Positions 34,400-46,563 of a stretch of DNA of 64,000 nucleotides are shown here, in pieces. Where the stretch lies: positions 1 through 64,000 of the forward strand of contig NBBA01000018.1 in assembly GCA_002794785.1 (NCBI GenBank). Reading direction: 5' to 3'. The notes below the pieces were generated by a model. It did not search any database. It was not told the DNA's origin and saw nothing but the letters and a program-made list of their open reading frames with translations. Position numbers and translations under genes: made by a program. Origin of the DNA: Coniferiporia sulphurascens (Eukaryota > Basidiomycota > Agaricomycetes > Hymenochaetales > Hymenochaetaceae). How positions within the stretch are numbered: the stretch's first letter is position 1; the number at the start of each line of letters is the position of its first letter.

Positions 34400-35254
34400 A
34401 TCCCTTCTTGACCTCTTACCACCACCATCTATCTCAAACTCTACCGCCAAAGGGCAACAGAGTGTAGCTCTAGCTCTGGTGCTTGACAGGGGGGATCCGT
34501 CTGAGGAAGGGGGTCTGAGTGGTTTGCAGACACTACCCTGACCATACCCTGGTGGGCAACCGCTGGGTGGGCTACAACGTTAATGCCCGCAGTGGGGGGC
34601 CCAGGGTGAGGGGGCAATGTTTCCCTGTCACCACCCCCTATTGCATCTGCCCCTAACAAGGGTAGACCCCGCCGGTAGTCATGCGGGTGAGTAAGTCCTC
34701 GGATTTCTCACACCAAGAACAGCTGACTGCCACCATGCGGTGGCAATGCTGGCCTAGAGCATCTATTGTTGGAAAGGTGGCAAGTATGGTGAGGGGAGTC
34801 GCCTATGTGACTTCGTGGGGTAAGGGTGCCGAACCACCACTAAATCCGCCGGCAACGCGCGTACCCTAAATCTGACTGATGATGTATGTCTCTTCCCAGC
34901 TCGTCCACTTTTTGCATTCCTCCCTGGCCAGACATATGGCCCCCTCCCTTTATCTTTTACGATAACCTGTCAGGCCTCAGCCCCCACACCGCCCAAGCCT
35001 GCGACACCTCCCTTAGTACCTAACCCCCCATAGTGCAGTTCGCTACTCCCTCCCCCGCTGCTAGCACACCATCACTCCCACGCCATTTATACCATTTACT
35101 CCCTCTGTCTTGTTTGGTCAATCTCTGCAGAGTCGTTGGTAATTTGTAGATGTATAGGCCACGCAAGGGGGGCCCTACGGGCCCCCAGGTGCATTTTGTA
35201 CAGTAGTCATGACGCGCCTTCTAGAAATGCATTCAAAAAAAAAAAAAAAAAAAA
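34400..35254 (+). mobile_element. Poly(A)-tailed non-LTR retroposon
   Basis: An element of about 855 bp ends in 20 consecutive A (35235-35254). It is flanked by a 13-bp target duplication GAGTGA(A/G)AATTCC at 34387-34399 and 35255-35267 with one mismatch. No reverse transcriptase frame is present. A GC-rich hairpin (GGGGCCCTACGGGCCCC) lies near 35170-35187. It is either a 5'-truncated LINE or a SINE-like element. I see no clear A and B boxes. Confidence 0.75.
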
Positions 35255-35267
35255 GAGTGAGAATTCC

Positions 35268-36340
35268 CCTTGTGGGTATAAGCGAAGAGTACGCATTGGC
35301 TAATTGATAGCTAGGATAATCTTGGACTCGGCTTTGTCAAGTGCTGAACAACTTGGGCGACAAATAAAATAAGCGAAGCTAGGCAGCAGGCCTTTTCGGC
35401 TACACTCCTTGTAACGTTGTAGTAACGGCGTGCTGACACTAGCTGCTACATGAATTTCCCTGTAAGGTAGCCGACAGACACGACACAACGTGTTGAGTTT
35501 ACTTTGAACGTCCCTAATTGGAGGTGGCCCAGTGGGAAATTCACTGCCAGGGGTCTTGAGTCCTGAGTCACACGACTATAGCCTAAGGGAGGCGCTAACT
35601 CGGAAGACAATCGCCGTCCGAGGACCGGGAAGTACATTGTGATTATTGTATGACTGGTATCAGTCCCGACATTACTTCAGTTAATACGGAAAATAAGGGC
35701 GTTTTGTCCTTGAGTTTTGGCGCCCGGGATACTCAGTCGAGAAAACGATGGTAACCTGCGCGAAGGCGCGCGGTGCTCAGGCTTGCACTTCTGAATATGT
35801 CAAGTACTGTATAGACATCTCAGTAGGACACTTCCGCTAGTGGCTTTTCAAAAGTTGGGACTAATACTTTTGCCTCAGGTCATGGTGTACGGGGATGTCC
35901 GAAATCCTCTCTCAGATTGTCGAGTGGTGCGTTGTTATTCTGTATGCAGGTGGGAGAAAGATGATGTGATAAGACGGCGTACAATGATAGGAAGGGACAA
36001 ATTCACGCTCTCCAATTAGGCTCAAGGCGCTGGCGCCGTTTCACAGCGCAGAGTAGACTTAGGACCCGCACTGGCACCTCAGTGGATGTACGCTCAGAAG
36101 CAAAACAAATGTTGGTAATGCACAGGAACCGAAAAGTAGCTAGTACTGTATATATACAGATTGAACACAAATAACTCCTTTAACTTGAGCGCATCATGCG
36201 GCATATAAACTGGCGACATGCCCCAAAGCAATTTGCGCGTTTGTTCGAGAATCTTTAAGCCAAGAAACACGAGGGGAAAAAATAGTGCAGCTATTAGTAC
36301 CCTGAATTGGATTGCTCGTTGAGTGCAAATATGGTAAAGG
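35268..36340. other. Intergenic, no supported gene
   Basis: Only short frames without recognisable motifs. It separates the retroposon from the 3' end of P450 member 4. Confidence 0.4.
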
Positions 36341-38568
36341 TCAGGCGGAGAGGCCAGCAAGTATGGCCGCGTCGCCGGCCTCGAATGGGTGCCTGTCCAA
36401 TACAGACAGAATAAGCGATTCAGCTTTCTTGTCGCGTGGCTTGATTGAATACTCAAATGTCTTTGGATGGCTGCACGAGATAGGCTTTATAAATGCCTGA
36501 AATTCTGGGCAACAGCAGATATGACAGACCTGATTAACCCCGGGGTGTACTCATAAACAGGTTGGATATCACGCCCTACAGCGTCCTTCGCGCAGGAAAT
36601 ATTAAATACGGCAGTCGTCATTGCGATAGAAAGAAACAGAGAATCTTCCGCAAGCCCTTTGCCCGGGCAGATTCTAAACAAGCAGCAAGTTCGGCATCAT
36701 CTTGATTACACAGAAAGTGTGGCAGCCATACCTCCTGCCGAACCCAAAAGCTAACACTCGTGGGTCAGGTTCAGCGTTCTCGCCGAGAAAACGCTCAGGC
36801 TTGAATGCGAAAGGGTCATGATAGACATCGGGGTCATGAGTCATCTGCCTGTACGTGTTTGGTTAGTAAATGAAACTAATAGGGCGGCTACTGATCGAAT
36901 CACCAGATATTTGAAAGTACGCTTGCCCCTTTCGGGATCCTGTATCCCATATATGTATCTTCTTGGCTTGATACATGAGGGACGCCTTCAAAAGAGCATA
37001 CGTCCCTTGTGAATGATGAGCTCTGCAGCATTAATTACGCACCCATCGGCACTACATTATTCCATCTCAGACACTCCTTTTCCACTGCTTCGATATACGA
37101 TAGTCGTCCCCTGTCGGCAAGAAATGGGAGATTTTTTCGACCTATGACCGTGTCAATCTCTTCTTGAGCCTTCTTGTATACGTCCGGGTAAAGAACCATC
37201 GCAAGAAAAAATGTGGCTACCACTGAGACGGTCTGCAAGTGTTTTATAATCCGCAAAATAAACGGATGGCATGTCAGATTTCACCGAGGGTAAGGCAAGT
37301 AGAGACAAAAACGGCATACAGTATCTGCGCCGCCTCCGTACAACGTCGCCGCAATCCACTTCATGACATATTCATCTGAGACATTCCTTTCGATGAGGCT
37401 GCTTGCAAACGATGGAATCCCGTTCCCTGTTTGCTAAAAAACGGAGCGTCCGGAAGAATGTAAAGAATCCTTAGTAGCCTTCAGAAATACAGTAGATATA
37501 GTAGAGAATGCACCATTTGATATTTCACGAAGGAGTAGGGTCTGCTGATGAAGTTCATTGCAACTTTGTTCCACTCGCGCGCCGTTTTCTTAGAACTAAC
37601 GCCTGGGAACCAATCCGGGAGATGACGCACTGGCAAAAGTTAGCATATATTTTTGGTAAAACAAGGTAGGCTTTGCTCACGGAAAGGGAAATTATCGATT
37701 GCCCATTTTCCAGGAATGAGACACTCAGAAAAGAGGGCGAGTGCCTCGTCAGCAAGGTCGATGAATGGATCTGGACCATGAGGGGCGATTGTATAACCGT
37801 GTGAGATCTTCAAGATGATTGCGCCAGCAGTGCTAATGAACCGAGTGTGTTTCGTGAGTGATCGCTGTGGCCCGCCCATGAGTCCTTCCAATCTCGAGAC
37901 CACTCACGTTCTGATGTGTTTCATGAGCTCTAATGGTTCTTCTAGAATCCGTAAGAGAAAACGATGTGTCTCAATTTCTTCGAGCTCGATGAAACGTTCC
38001 AACGCTGCAGGAGTTCCAATACATTTATGCATTTCCTTTCGGTGGGTCTTGAGTAAGTGGCCGTATTGTAGCAGTGTCGTAGCCCCTGAGAATCCCACCC
38101 TGATTATTTTATTTTACAACATTAGGGGCAAGATAGAGCAGGCGGAGGCTTTGAAAATACGCACAAGTCTCCGCCGAACAAGAAATGAGGCCGATCGGAA
38201 TATATTACTGACCTCTTTTCGAAAAGGTCCAAGGCCATTTGCGCATCGTTCAGAATTACTATAGTCGTGCCAAGCACAGATAGCGAGCTTATAGGACCTG
38301 CCGAATGTTCAGTTCGATCCTCCACTTGAAAACAAACACAAATGTCATAAGAATGAGACCTACCATACAATTCCTTGTGTTTCGCCCAATGAGAGGCTTC
38401 GAAACCTTTGGGCAAATCAAGTAGATTTTCGATTAAGGGTAGAGGCCGTGGTCCAGGGGGCAGAGGTAGGGTGGGCTCGCTATTCCTCGACCTTATGAAT
38501 CTTGCTACGAGAAAAATGGCAAGCAGGCCAAGGGCGACGTCAAGGATGTTCAGGATGCTAGGCGCCAT
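36341..38568 (-). CDS. Cytochrome P450, array member 4
   Basis: An apparently intact P450 of the same group. The start at 38568 ([16 protein letters not shown]) gives an N-terminal ER anchor, then [20 protein letters not shown]. Later motifs are [40 protein letters not shown] segment (37790-37840), [16 protein letters not shown], ExxR (ECLR), [20 protein letters not shown] and [10 protein letters not shown], ending ILAGLSA. The haem loop has Gly where members 1-3 have Glu (GKGLA for GKELA), a tolerated position after the Cys. Exon junctions match member 1. The exon that is broken in member 3 is intact here. Substrate unknown. Confidence 0.88.
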
Positions 38569-40208
38569 TTAACTAAGCTAAGGAAGATAAGCGCGTCCCA
38601 CCTCGCGTTCCCTTTTAACGTCTACGGAGTCAAGGTCTACCCATAATAGCACATCTATCGAAGCTGGCATGGAATGAAAGCTTGGATCTGGAAATGGCTT
38701 GGAAGCCCTCGTTTGTAGGACGGAGCAAGTTTGTATCCGAGACTCCGCTTCAGTTTATTTAACCCTAACCGACTCGGGAGCCGATGGTTTCCCGCTTAAA
38801 TGAATGTAGACTGCACGTTTATGGACCAGGTGATAATCCCACGTACGTGATCACGTACCGTAGCCTCGCTTAGTAATATGCGGAGCTCTATTATATTAAG
38901 TACGGCGACTGACATGTAAAAATACTATTGTCGAAAGGATAGCAGTTAGTTAAACCGATAAGGCACTGAGATACTGGGAAAAGATGACGTTCTGACGCCC
39001 TTCCTTCAAAACTTCAGTGAAGAGAAAGCGTATCTCTCCGTGAATGACGAGAGTACGCGCCCTTCCTCAGCATAGGCACCGCAAGCGTCACGGTGGAGTT
39101 TGAGGATGACCGCTGCAGCTTATCATAAGCGCTTGCAACCACTTTTCCAATTGATATCTTTGCATCGACTCGGAACTCCGTAGGAGTCTTTGAGGTAGGG
39201 CCAAAGCAGCTGCCGGGCAGACCGGAGGCGCTTATACCTAAATTCTCGGGATCTTGAAACTTCAGAATACTGTGAGACTCAACAACTTCTTTTGCCCTTC
39301 AAAGTCCATACAGTGACATGGTCCAGCGAGGGACTTCTCGCTTGATTCTTTTCTTTTCCGCCTTCGTATTCTCCTTACATATAACGGGTGTATGACCTTG
39401 TTTTTTTTTGTCTTGTGTTTGAGTTTACTCGCACATGTCCGTCATGAAACTTCCAGGAATAGTGGTAAAGCAAGATCCTGTACCGCGGTAAAGTAGAGAA
39501 TTCAAGCACCGGCAGAAAGTGTTCATTCCTGCTCAAGCGCCGTTTAAATTTTACTTTGCCGTATTTAGCAAGTGTGTCAGGCACAACATCGTTGTTATCA
39601 GATAATGACAAAATGTCCACCAATAAGGATACTTAGAACGATGCCGCGGTTCGGCATACCCCAAAAAAGGATGCCGGGCCCCTGCAATTCTATGCTGTTC
39701 CTGAATTATTGACTAGCTAACCCTCTAAAGGTATCGGGAATATCGTCGTGAACGTCCAGCCGATGCCATCTCAAATTCAAGCCTCCGAAGGGCTCCAATG
39801 AGTTGGTATAAGTCATAACTGTCGGAAATTGCCTACGCCCGTGGGCCGCAGATGAAAACAACCATTATATGTCGAGGTAGGACTTCTGGGATTCGACCAC
39901 TGGTCACTGGTGTTAGAGTTCTGCATCTGATGCCGTCGATATCGCAAGGCTGTGCGCATCTGTGGGCTTCCATAAATAAAGCGGATAGTTGATGACTCCG
40001 GTCACAAAGGCTCTAACAAAGGCAGAAAGACAAGGTACAATCATGAAAAGCCGGTTCCTTCACAGAAAACACTGGCACAAACAATTTGTCCTTGATTCCT
40101 TAGTTCATGAAAAAAAAATTGAGTCATTGGCGGGGTTACGAGGGCTAAACGAGAAGACCATTTGGTATGTCCGTGTCATCGACCCCAAAAGTATTTCTAT
40201 TCAATACG
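38569..40208. other. Intergenic, no supported gene
   Basis: An 82-codon minus-strand frame at 39375-39623 and a 76-codon plus-strand frame at 39989-40219 are the longest. Neither has recognisable motifs, and the second runs into the LTR. Confidence 0.4.
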
Positions 40209-40213
40209 GACCG

Positions 40214-40470
40214 TCTTAAAATCTACGCACGTTGTGGTAGACGATGAGGTGCAGTGGTGATGTTCAGGCAAGGTGGGTTATCAGCGTAAACTGATGTATT
40301 TCTAGGGCAAGACCAGCTCTCCTTATATACACGTTCCGTGAGCTAGTATTACTATAACTATCTAGCTCCTATATCGTATGGCATTATCATTGCGTTATCG
40401 TTCACTTAGTAAGGTGGTTGTTCATATGACCACGTACTATATTTATATCGTTCGTTCTATTTATTTAATA
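40214..40470 (-). repeat. 3' LTR of the copia element
   Basis: 257 bp. It differs from the other LTR at two sites (CTGATG against CCGATG, and TTCGTTC against TTCATTC). Confidence 0.95.
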
Positions 40471-40479
40471 CTCCCCTTC
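40471..40479 (-). other. Polypurine tract of the copia element
   Basis: In element sense the sequence is GAAGGGGAG, immediately before the 3' LTR. The pol stop codon TGA (40478-40480) overlaps its 5' end. Confidence 0.8.
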
Positions 40480-43400
40480 AAACTTTTACTAGGCAGAGTA
40501 AACTTGTAAAATGTTTGATTAATTCAATCGTTAGCGCTTTCGTCATAATATCAGCCTTTTGCTGTCCAGTTGGAATATATGAAACTGATATAGTTTCATT
40601 TTCAATGTAATCTCGTAAGAAATCTTTTCTTATGTCAATATGTTTTGTTCTTTGCGTATATTTTTGTTCTGTTGAGTTTACTATTGTTATGGCTGCTTGA
40701 TTATCGCATAATATTTTCATAGGTGTATCCAAGGTCTGCAGTACCTCTTCAACCAGTCTTCTTAGCCATATAGCTTCTTTTACTCCATGAGTTAAAGCTT
40801 GTAATTCTGCTTCACATACAGATAATGACACTAATTCTTGTTTTTTACTTGACCATGATGTCGTTGCATTTCCTATTTGGAATATATATCCCGATATTGC
40901 TTTATGGCCTTCTTGTGTCATTCCGTCAGCATCGGTATATCCGATTATCTCAATTGGTTCTTTTCCTCCAAGTATTAACCAATAATCGTTCGTTCCTTTT
41001 AAATATTTGAAACAATGTTTTACTGCATTGTAATGTTCAATACTAGGTTTATTTAAATGCCTAGCAAATTGACCTGTTGTGAATGATATGTCAGGTCTCG
41101 TACAATCTGCTGCATATCGTAATGCTCCAACCATGTTCATATACAGTATTTGATTCATGAAGTTTAATTCTTCATTAGTTGGGTTTTCGAGTGATTTTAA
41201 TACTTGACCCGGTGTCATTGGTGTTCGTACCGTTGCAGCGTCTTTTAATTTATATTTTTCTATAATATTATCAATATAGTGTTTTTGTCTTAGTTTTATT
41301 ATTCTTTCATCTCGGTTTTGTTTGATTTCAATTCCAAGTAACCAATGTATATCGTTTCCGTCAGTGAATTTTACATGTTTTCCGATTTTGTCTTTAAAGG
41401 CTTTTATTATTAAAAGATTTAAGCCACATATTGTTATGTCGTCAACATGTATGAAAAGTATTAGGATTGTTTTTCCTTTTTCTTTTCTTAGGAATACTGC
41501 GTTGTCTTGGACTGCTTGTGTTAGTCCTATTCCTATTAATATTTCAGATAATTTTTTATACCATCGTCTGCCTGCTTGTTTTAATCCATATAAGGCTTTA
41601 TTTAATTTTAAAACTTGTCCAGGTTTAATTTTGATTAAATTTCCTGGTGGTGGTTTTATGTATATGTTTTCGTCTTTTTCTAATTCACCATATAAATAAG
41701 CTGATTTAATATCAATTTGGTGAATTTCGTAATTGTTTGTTGTGCTCCAACTTAATATAGTTCTTACTGTAGCTAATCGTGCTACTGGAGTGAATGTATC
41801 GTTTGAATAGTAGTCTATACCCTCTTTTTGGGCAAATCCTTGAACTACTAGTCTTGCTTTGTAATGTTCTATTTTTCCATTTGCTAATCTTTTTGTTTTA
41901 TAAACAAATCTTGTTCCAATTATGTTTGCTTCTTTTGGTGGATCAATGATTTTCCATGTAGATCTTTCGATTAACGTTTTTATTTCTTCTTTCATTGCCG
42001 TGATCCACTGATTTGCGTCAATTCGATTGATCGCTTGTTGATATGAATTCGGATCGCCTATTAATTCCGTATTGAATTGATTAAATTCCGTAAGATAAGC
42101 GACTGTATTTTGTTCGTCAAAATTTAGACCTATTGATCGTTTTGTTGGTTTAATATTTCTTATTGGTCTTTCATTTGCTAATTCTTTTATTTGTTCGTTG
42201 TGTTTTTCTGTTATATTCTCCCCTTCAATTTTAGATGGTGGAGAATCTAAAAATTGTAAATTTCGTTCGACTGTAATTTTTCTGTTATGATAGGTTCTAT
42301 GACCTTTACTTTCATCGTCAAATCCTAGCCATTGTGCATATTTTCCTTTTGGTTGTAACTTATTTACGTCTTCTTGTCGTATAATGCAATATTGGCCGAA
42401 TTCTTTTAAATCGTCTATATTATAGTTTTCGTTATATCATTTAAAATATGGTGTTTTAAAATCAATAGCGCTTTTTGGCGTTCTATTGTATACGTAAGTG
42501 CTGTATTTTACAGCTTCTCCCCATAAACTTGGAGGTAATTTTGCTTGAAGCAGATTTACTTGTGTATTATTTAAAATTGTTTGATGTGATCGTTCTGCTA
42601 CTCCGTTTTGTTGTGGTGTATCGTGAACAGTCAGCTTTCGTATCGTTCCATGTTTTTCTAAATATTCAGTGAATTGTTTACTTAAAAACACTGTGTCGTT
42701 ATCGCTTTGTAATATTTTTATTTTTATATTAAATTGTGTGTTGAGCATAGTAGCCCAAGTCGTATAAGCATTTAAGCCTTCATCTTTTGTTTTTAATAAA
42801 ATCATTTTTATCCATCTTGTGGCGTCATCTACAAGTGTTAAAAGATATTTATATCCTCCAATAGCATGTGTGGATGCTGGACCCCATATGTCCATGTGTA
42901 TGTGGTCGCCGAATTTTTCGGCTAACTTTGAAATACGTAACTTTGGAATTTGCATTCTTTTTATATTTGCTTCTAGGCAAATTGCGCATTGTGTTTCGTC
43001 ATAATTTGTAATTGTGTTTTTTGTTATTTTATCTTCTTTTAGTAATCGTTTTATGTAGGCATAACTTATATGCCCAAGTTTTTTGTGAAGTTCAAATAAT
43101 GTTACATTTTTTGTAGCCGCTTGTACATCATTGTTAAATATACTATACAATCCATTTTTATTTTTTATTATTCCGCATAAAGATCCATTAGGATACTTTA
43201 TTTTGCATTCGTTTTCTTTATAAATAAACTCGTAACCGTCTTGACATAGAAGTCTTTGAGAGACTAATGTCATATTCATTTTAGGATTGTAGTATACATT
43301 TGATAATGTTATGACACTTACCGAGTGTCCGTTGGGGATGTAAAGCTTAAGATCCCCTACTATGTTTGCCATAAACGTTGTTTTATTTGCGGCCGTTATC

Positions 43401-45328
43401 GTAATTGCGTCAGTTTTGTAAGTATTTTGTAGTCGATTTAGATATGGTGTTAGATGTATTGTTGCACCAGTATCAATTATATCCATTGAGGAATAAATAT
43501 TGTTAGCAAATTCTTTTGTTGTAATAGCGTTAATGCTTACGTTTAAGTTATTATTGTCCACATCTTCCATGGCGCTGTCATAGTTGCCTATTTTGTCAAG
43601 GAAGTCGTTATATGAGTATATTGGGAATTCTCCCATATCGAAATCGTTATCGTCGACTTCTGTTATAAAGGCGCCGATTTCGCCTTGGCCGATTACGGCG
43701 CTTAACTCTATTCGAGAGCTCGATGCGATATTTGCTGCTGCTGATGCTGCGGTATGTTTAGCCTGGGCCGCACTTGCCCCAGTCGTTGTCGGTGCTGCTG
43801 ACGCACCCGTTTCCTTCCCTTTTCCTTTATCGTCATTCGTGTCCTCTTTTTTCTTCTGAGCTGCCTTCGTCCATTCTGTTTTTGGCGCCCAGCAGTCTCG
43901 ACTAAAATGACCTAACTTGTTACAGTTATAGCATTTGATAACATGTGATTGTTGGTTAGGGGAATATCCCCCTCGTCCTCGTCCTCGCATATATCCTCCA
44001 CGGCCCCTATAGCCGCGACCTCGTGGCTGTACTCCGCGGCTGTTACCGCGTCCGCGGCCCCTAAAATAGGGGTGGTTCCGCTCATCCTTGGGCAGGTGAT
44101 TAGCCGCCGCTCCTGTCCTCTGATGATTTTTACGCCACCCCTCGAAGGCGTTTCTCAGTGCCATTAGTAAAAATTGAGGGGTTAGTTCAATTTCATCTTT
44201 GTCTGGGTTTGTTTCGTTAATTGTTTTAATATATAACTCACTCTGCGTGAGTACGTATTGATATTGTTCGGGCATTGCCCTTGTAATAGCCAATATATAT
44301 GTTGATTCTGAAACTTTTACCCCTTGGGCTATGAGTTCCTCGTATTTATTGCTGAGGTTATCAAGCGTTCCATCGAAATGGCTGACATGACCTCTGATAT
44401 CAAAAAGGGCAGCCTCGTTAAAGCCCTTTGTAATTGTTGTCTGGACGTTATATCGTCCGTCAAGCGCTTTGAGTAGCGCTGGAATATCTTTAGAGAAATT
44501 AAGATAATAAGCCAGTATTTTGTCGGGCATAGTGCACATAATGCCGTTATATAAAGCGCTTGATATACCAGCCTCTCCAGTTCCTGGGGAGTTAGTGAGC
44601 AGGTTACTGTAACCTGCACTCTTGATTGCACTTCTGACTCTGTAGTTCCAGAGTTTATAATTTCTGTGCCCATCGAGTTTCTTGATTCCGTCGAAGAATT
44701 TCTGGAGTTCCGTGAGTTTAGTTGCCATACTTGGTTCATCTTCCTTGGTATCGTTAGCGTCTGAATCGTCAGGATCAGATGGTTCTGATGGCTCACATGA
44801 TGGGTTATTTTTGGATTCTTCGGTGTTTTCTTCTTCGTTATCTTCTTTTTTATCGTCGTCTTCTTTCTTATCGCTTTCTTCTTCTTCTGGCTTAATATAA
44901 GGATTATCAATTTTAAATTGTGCCTTTTCATTTGGATCTGATATGCCCAAATACGTACTTATTTGGTATCTGATTTCGGATGATTTTCCTTGATCTGATA
45001 TTCCTAAATCTTTAGCGTGATTCGTTAATTCCATTTTATAGTCAGTTCGAATTTTTGATTTTTCATCTTTGGTAGAATTATCATACCTGTTTATTTGATC
45101 TTGTATCTGTTGTTCCGTTCCGTTAATAGGTATTTGTCATAAATTACATTGAAGTATTAGGTCAACTAACCTTTTGCTATCTTTAGCTTTTTGTATTTTT
45201 TCTTCAAGTTCTTCGATAGTTGATGACTGTGTATATATTATTTTAAGTTCGTTAGCTATTATTCGTAATCCTGATAATTTTTGCAAACGTGTTTGCTCAT
45301 GAGTGTTTGGTTTCTGTCTGTCAGACAT
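40478..45328 (-). pseudogene. copia gag-pol polyprotein with two in-frame TGA codons
   Basis: One frame of 1617 codons (stop included) with no frameshift, interrupted only by TGA at 45137-45139 and TGA at 42437-42439. After a 63-codon leader frame (from 45328), an acidic Gag follows with zinc knuckle CYNCNKLGHFSRDC (about 43895-43940) and RGRG-rich repeats. The protease motif is DTGATIHLT (about 43465). The integrase has the HHCC region (HKKLGH...CAICLEAN) and the triad Asp in HMDIWGP, Asp in QSDNDTVF and Glu in NGVAERSH. Reverse transcriptase has FIHVDDITICG (about 41430). RNase H has YTDADG, EAELQAL and LCDNQAAI. The second TGA falls between integrase and reverse transcriptase. Either these are two nonsense mutations in a young copy or the element tolerates readthrough. 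Confidence 0.9.
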
Positions 45329-45386
45329 GATTTCATTATTCGAGGATATATTTTTTTGTTAATCGTTTCATTAGTTGTAGAGTCAA

Positions 45387-45397
45387 GGCTCATAACC
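45387..45397 (-). other. Primer-binding site, half initiator tRNA-Met type
   Basis: Directly after the 5' LTR the element reads GGTTATGAGCC. This is complementary to GGCTCATAACC, the anticodon stem-loop of eukaryotic initiator tRNA-Met, not to a tRNA 3' end. That is the arrangement known from Drosophila copia, which primes from a cleaved half-tRNA. Confidence 0.75.
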
Positions 45398-45654
45398 TCT
45401 TAAAATCTACGCACGTTGTGGTAGACGATGAGGTGCAGTGGTGATGTTCAGGCAAGGTGGGTTATCAGCGTAAACCGATGTATTTCTAGGGCAAGACCAG
45501 CTCTCCTTATATACACGTTCCGTGAGCTAGTATTACTATAACTATCTAGCTCCTATATCGTATGGCATTATCATTGCGTTATCGTTCACTTAGTAAGGTG
45601 GTTGTTCATATGACCACGTACTATATTTATATCGTTCATTCTATTTATTTAATA
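45398..45654 (-). repeat. 5' LTR of the copia element
   Basis: 257 bp. On the plus strand it runs TCTTAAAATC to ATTTAATA and should contain the element promoter. Confidence 0.95.
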
Positions 45655-45699
45655 GACCGGATGAGCGGCTTCTTCATTGCTCGGTTTGATCTACTCTCG

Positions 45700-46301
45700 G
45701 GTGACCGCAACATTTTTAAAAAAGTCATGGAATTCTAGCAGCCATAAGACACAACGGAGCTGATAGGGCCCAAGGCGAACTTGTGGGTCATATCGATATC
45801 GTGTTCTGCAGCATCCTCCATGCAAGAAATATCGAACATGGCAATGGACAGTGAACTCAAAAGAGTAATGATCCATCCTTTCTGGAGTAAACCTTAAATG
45901 GGCAGCTACTAAGATTTTTGACCGCATGTGGGGATCAGATGCGATCTACACCTTCGGCAAAACTAAAGTATATGTAGTGGCACAGGAGGTGCTCGTTCGA
46001 GTTCAGACTACTCTGTGGACAGGTGGTTAGGCATCGAGCCGAGGAAACGTTCAAGCCTGGACGTCTACAGGTCATGAGGTGAAAATAACAATACAGCATT
46101 CAAATTTTAGAAAACGGGGTTGCCCGACAAATTATAACCTTGCGGGTGTACCTTTTCCGAGGCGTGTAAACGGATTTCAAAAGTGGATGCATCACAACTA
46201 CTGTGGTGGGTATTGAAGCACTCATTGATAACACGCCATTCATCTCAATGATTCCATTTCCACCGCTTCAATGTACAGTAGGTGCTGCATCCCCTGTCTT
46301 G
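45700..46301 (-). pseudogene. P450 relic, array member 5
   Basis: Decayed 3' half of a P450 of the array type. Reading the minus strand from 46301, segments match the ExxR exon (LLYIEAVEMESLRWN, about 46245-46290), the PERF exon (LERFLGSM, about 46030-46060) and the post-haem exon (DGSLLF, stop, then MFDISCMEDAAEHDID, about 45800-45880). Frameshifts, stops and loss of most of the haem loop show it is dead. The 5' half is missing beyond the solo LTR at 46307, and the copia element lies just past its 3' end. Confidence 0.75.
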
Positions 46302-46306
46302 ATTTC

Positions 46307-46563
46307 TCTTAAAATCTACGCATGTTGTGGTAGACGATGAGGTACAGTGGTGGTGTTCAGGCAAGGTGGGTTATCAGTGTAAACTGATGTATTTCTAGGG
46401 TGAGACCAGCTCCCCTTATATACACGTTCCGTGGGCTAGTACTACTATAACTATCTAGCTCCTATATCGTATGGCATTATCGTTGCGTTATCGTTCACTT
46501 AGTAAGGTGGTTGTTCATATGACCACATACTATATTTATATCGTTCGTTATATTTATTTAATA
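46307..46563. mobile_element. Solo LTR of the copia family, copy C
   Basis: A 257-bp LTR very similar to those of the full element, with a perfect 5-bp target duplication ATTTC (46302-46306 and 46564-46568). It sits at the truncated end of the P450 relic. Confidence 0.93.

Larger units (their letters stand above)
40214..45654 (-). mobile_element. Ty1/copia LTR retrotransposon, nearly intact
   Basis: A 5441-bp element with two 257-bp LTRs (40214-40470 and 45398-45654) differing at only two positions. It is flanked by a perfect 5-bp duplication GACCG (40209-40213 and 45655-45659). The domain order gag, protease, integrase, reverse transcriptase, RNase H is that of copia. The primer-binding site is at 45387-45397 and the polypurine tract at 40471-40479. 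The LTR ends are non-canonical: in element sense they begin TATTAAAT and end TTTTAAGA instead of TG..CA. It is more AT-rich than its surroundings. Confidence 0.95.

Noticed and set aside
39880..39910. Sequence resembling a tRNA T-loop on the minus strand (GGTCGAATCCCAG)
   Set aside because: No cloverleaf can be folded around it.
42437..42439. Possibility that gag-pol is two separate frames
   Set aside because: The frame is the same on both sides of the TGA and integrase-to-reverse-transcriptase sequence continues without a shift, so it is one frame with a stop codon.
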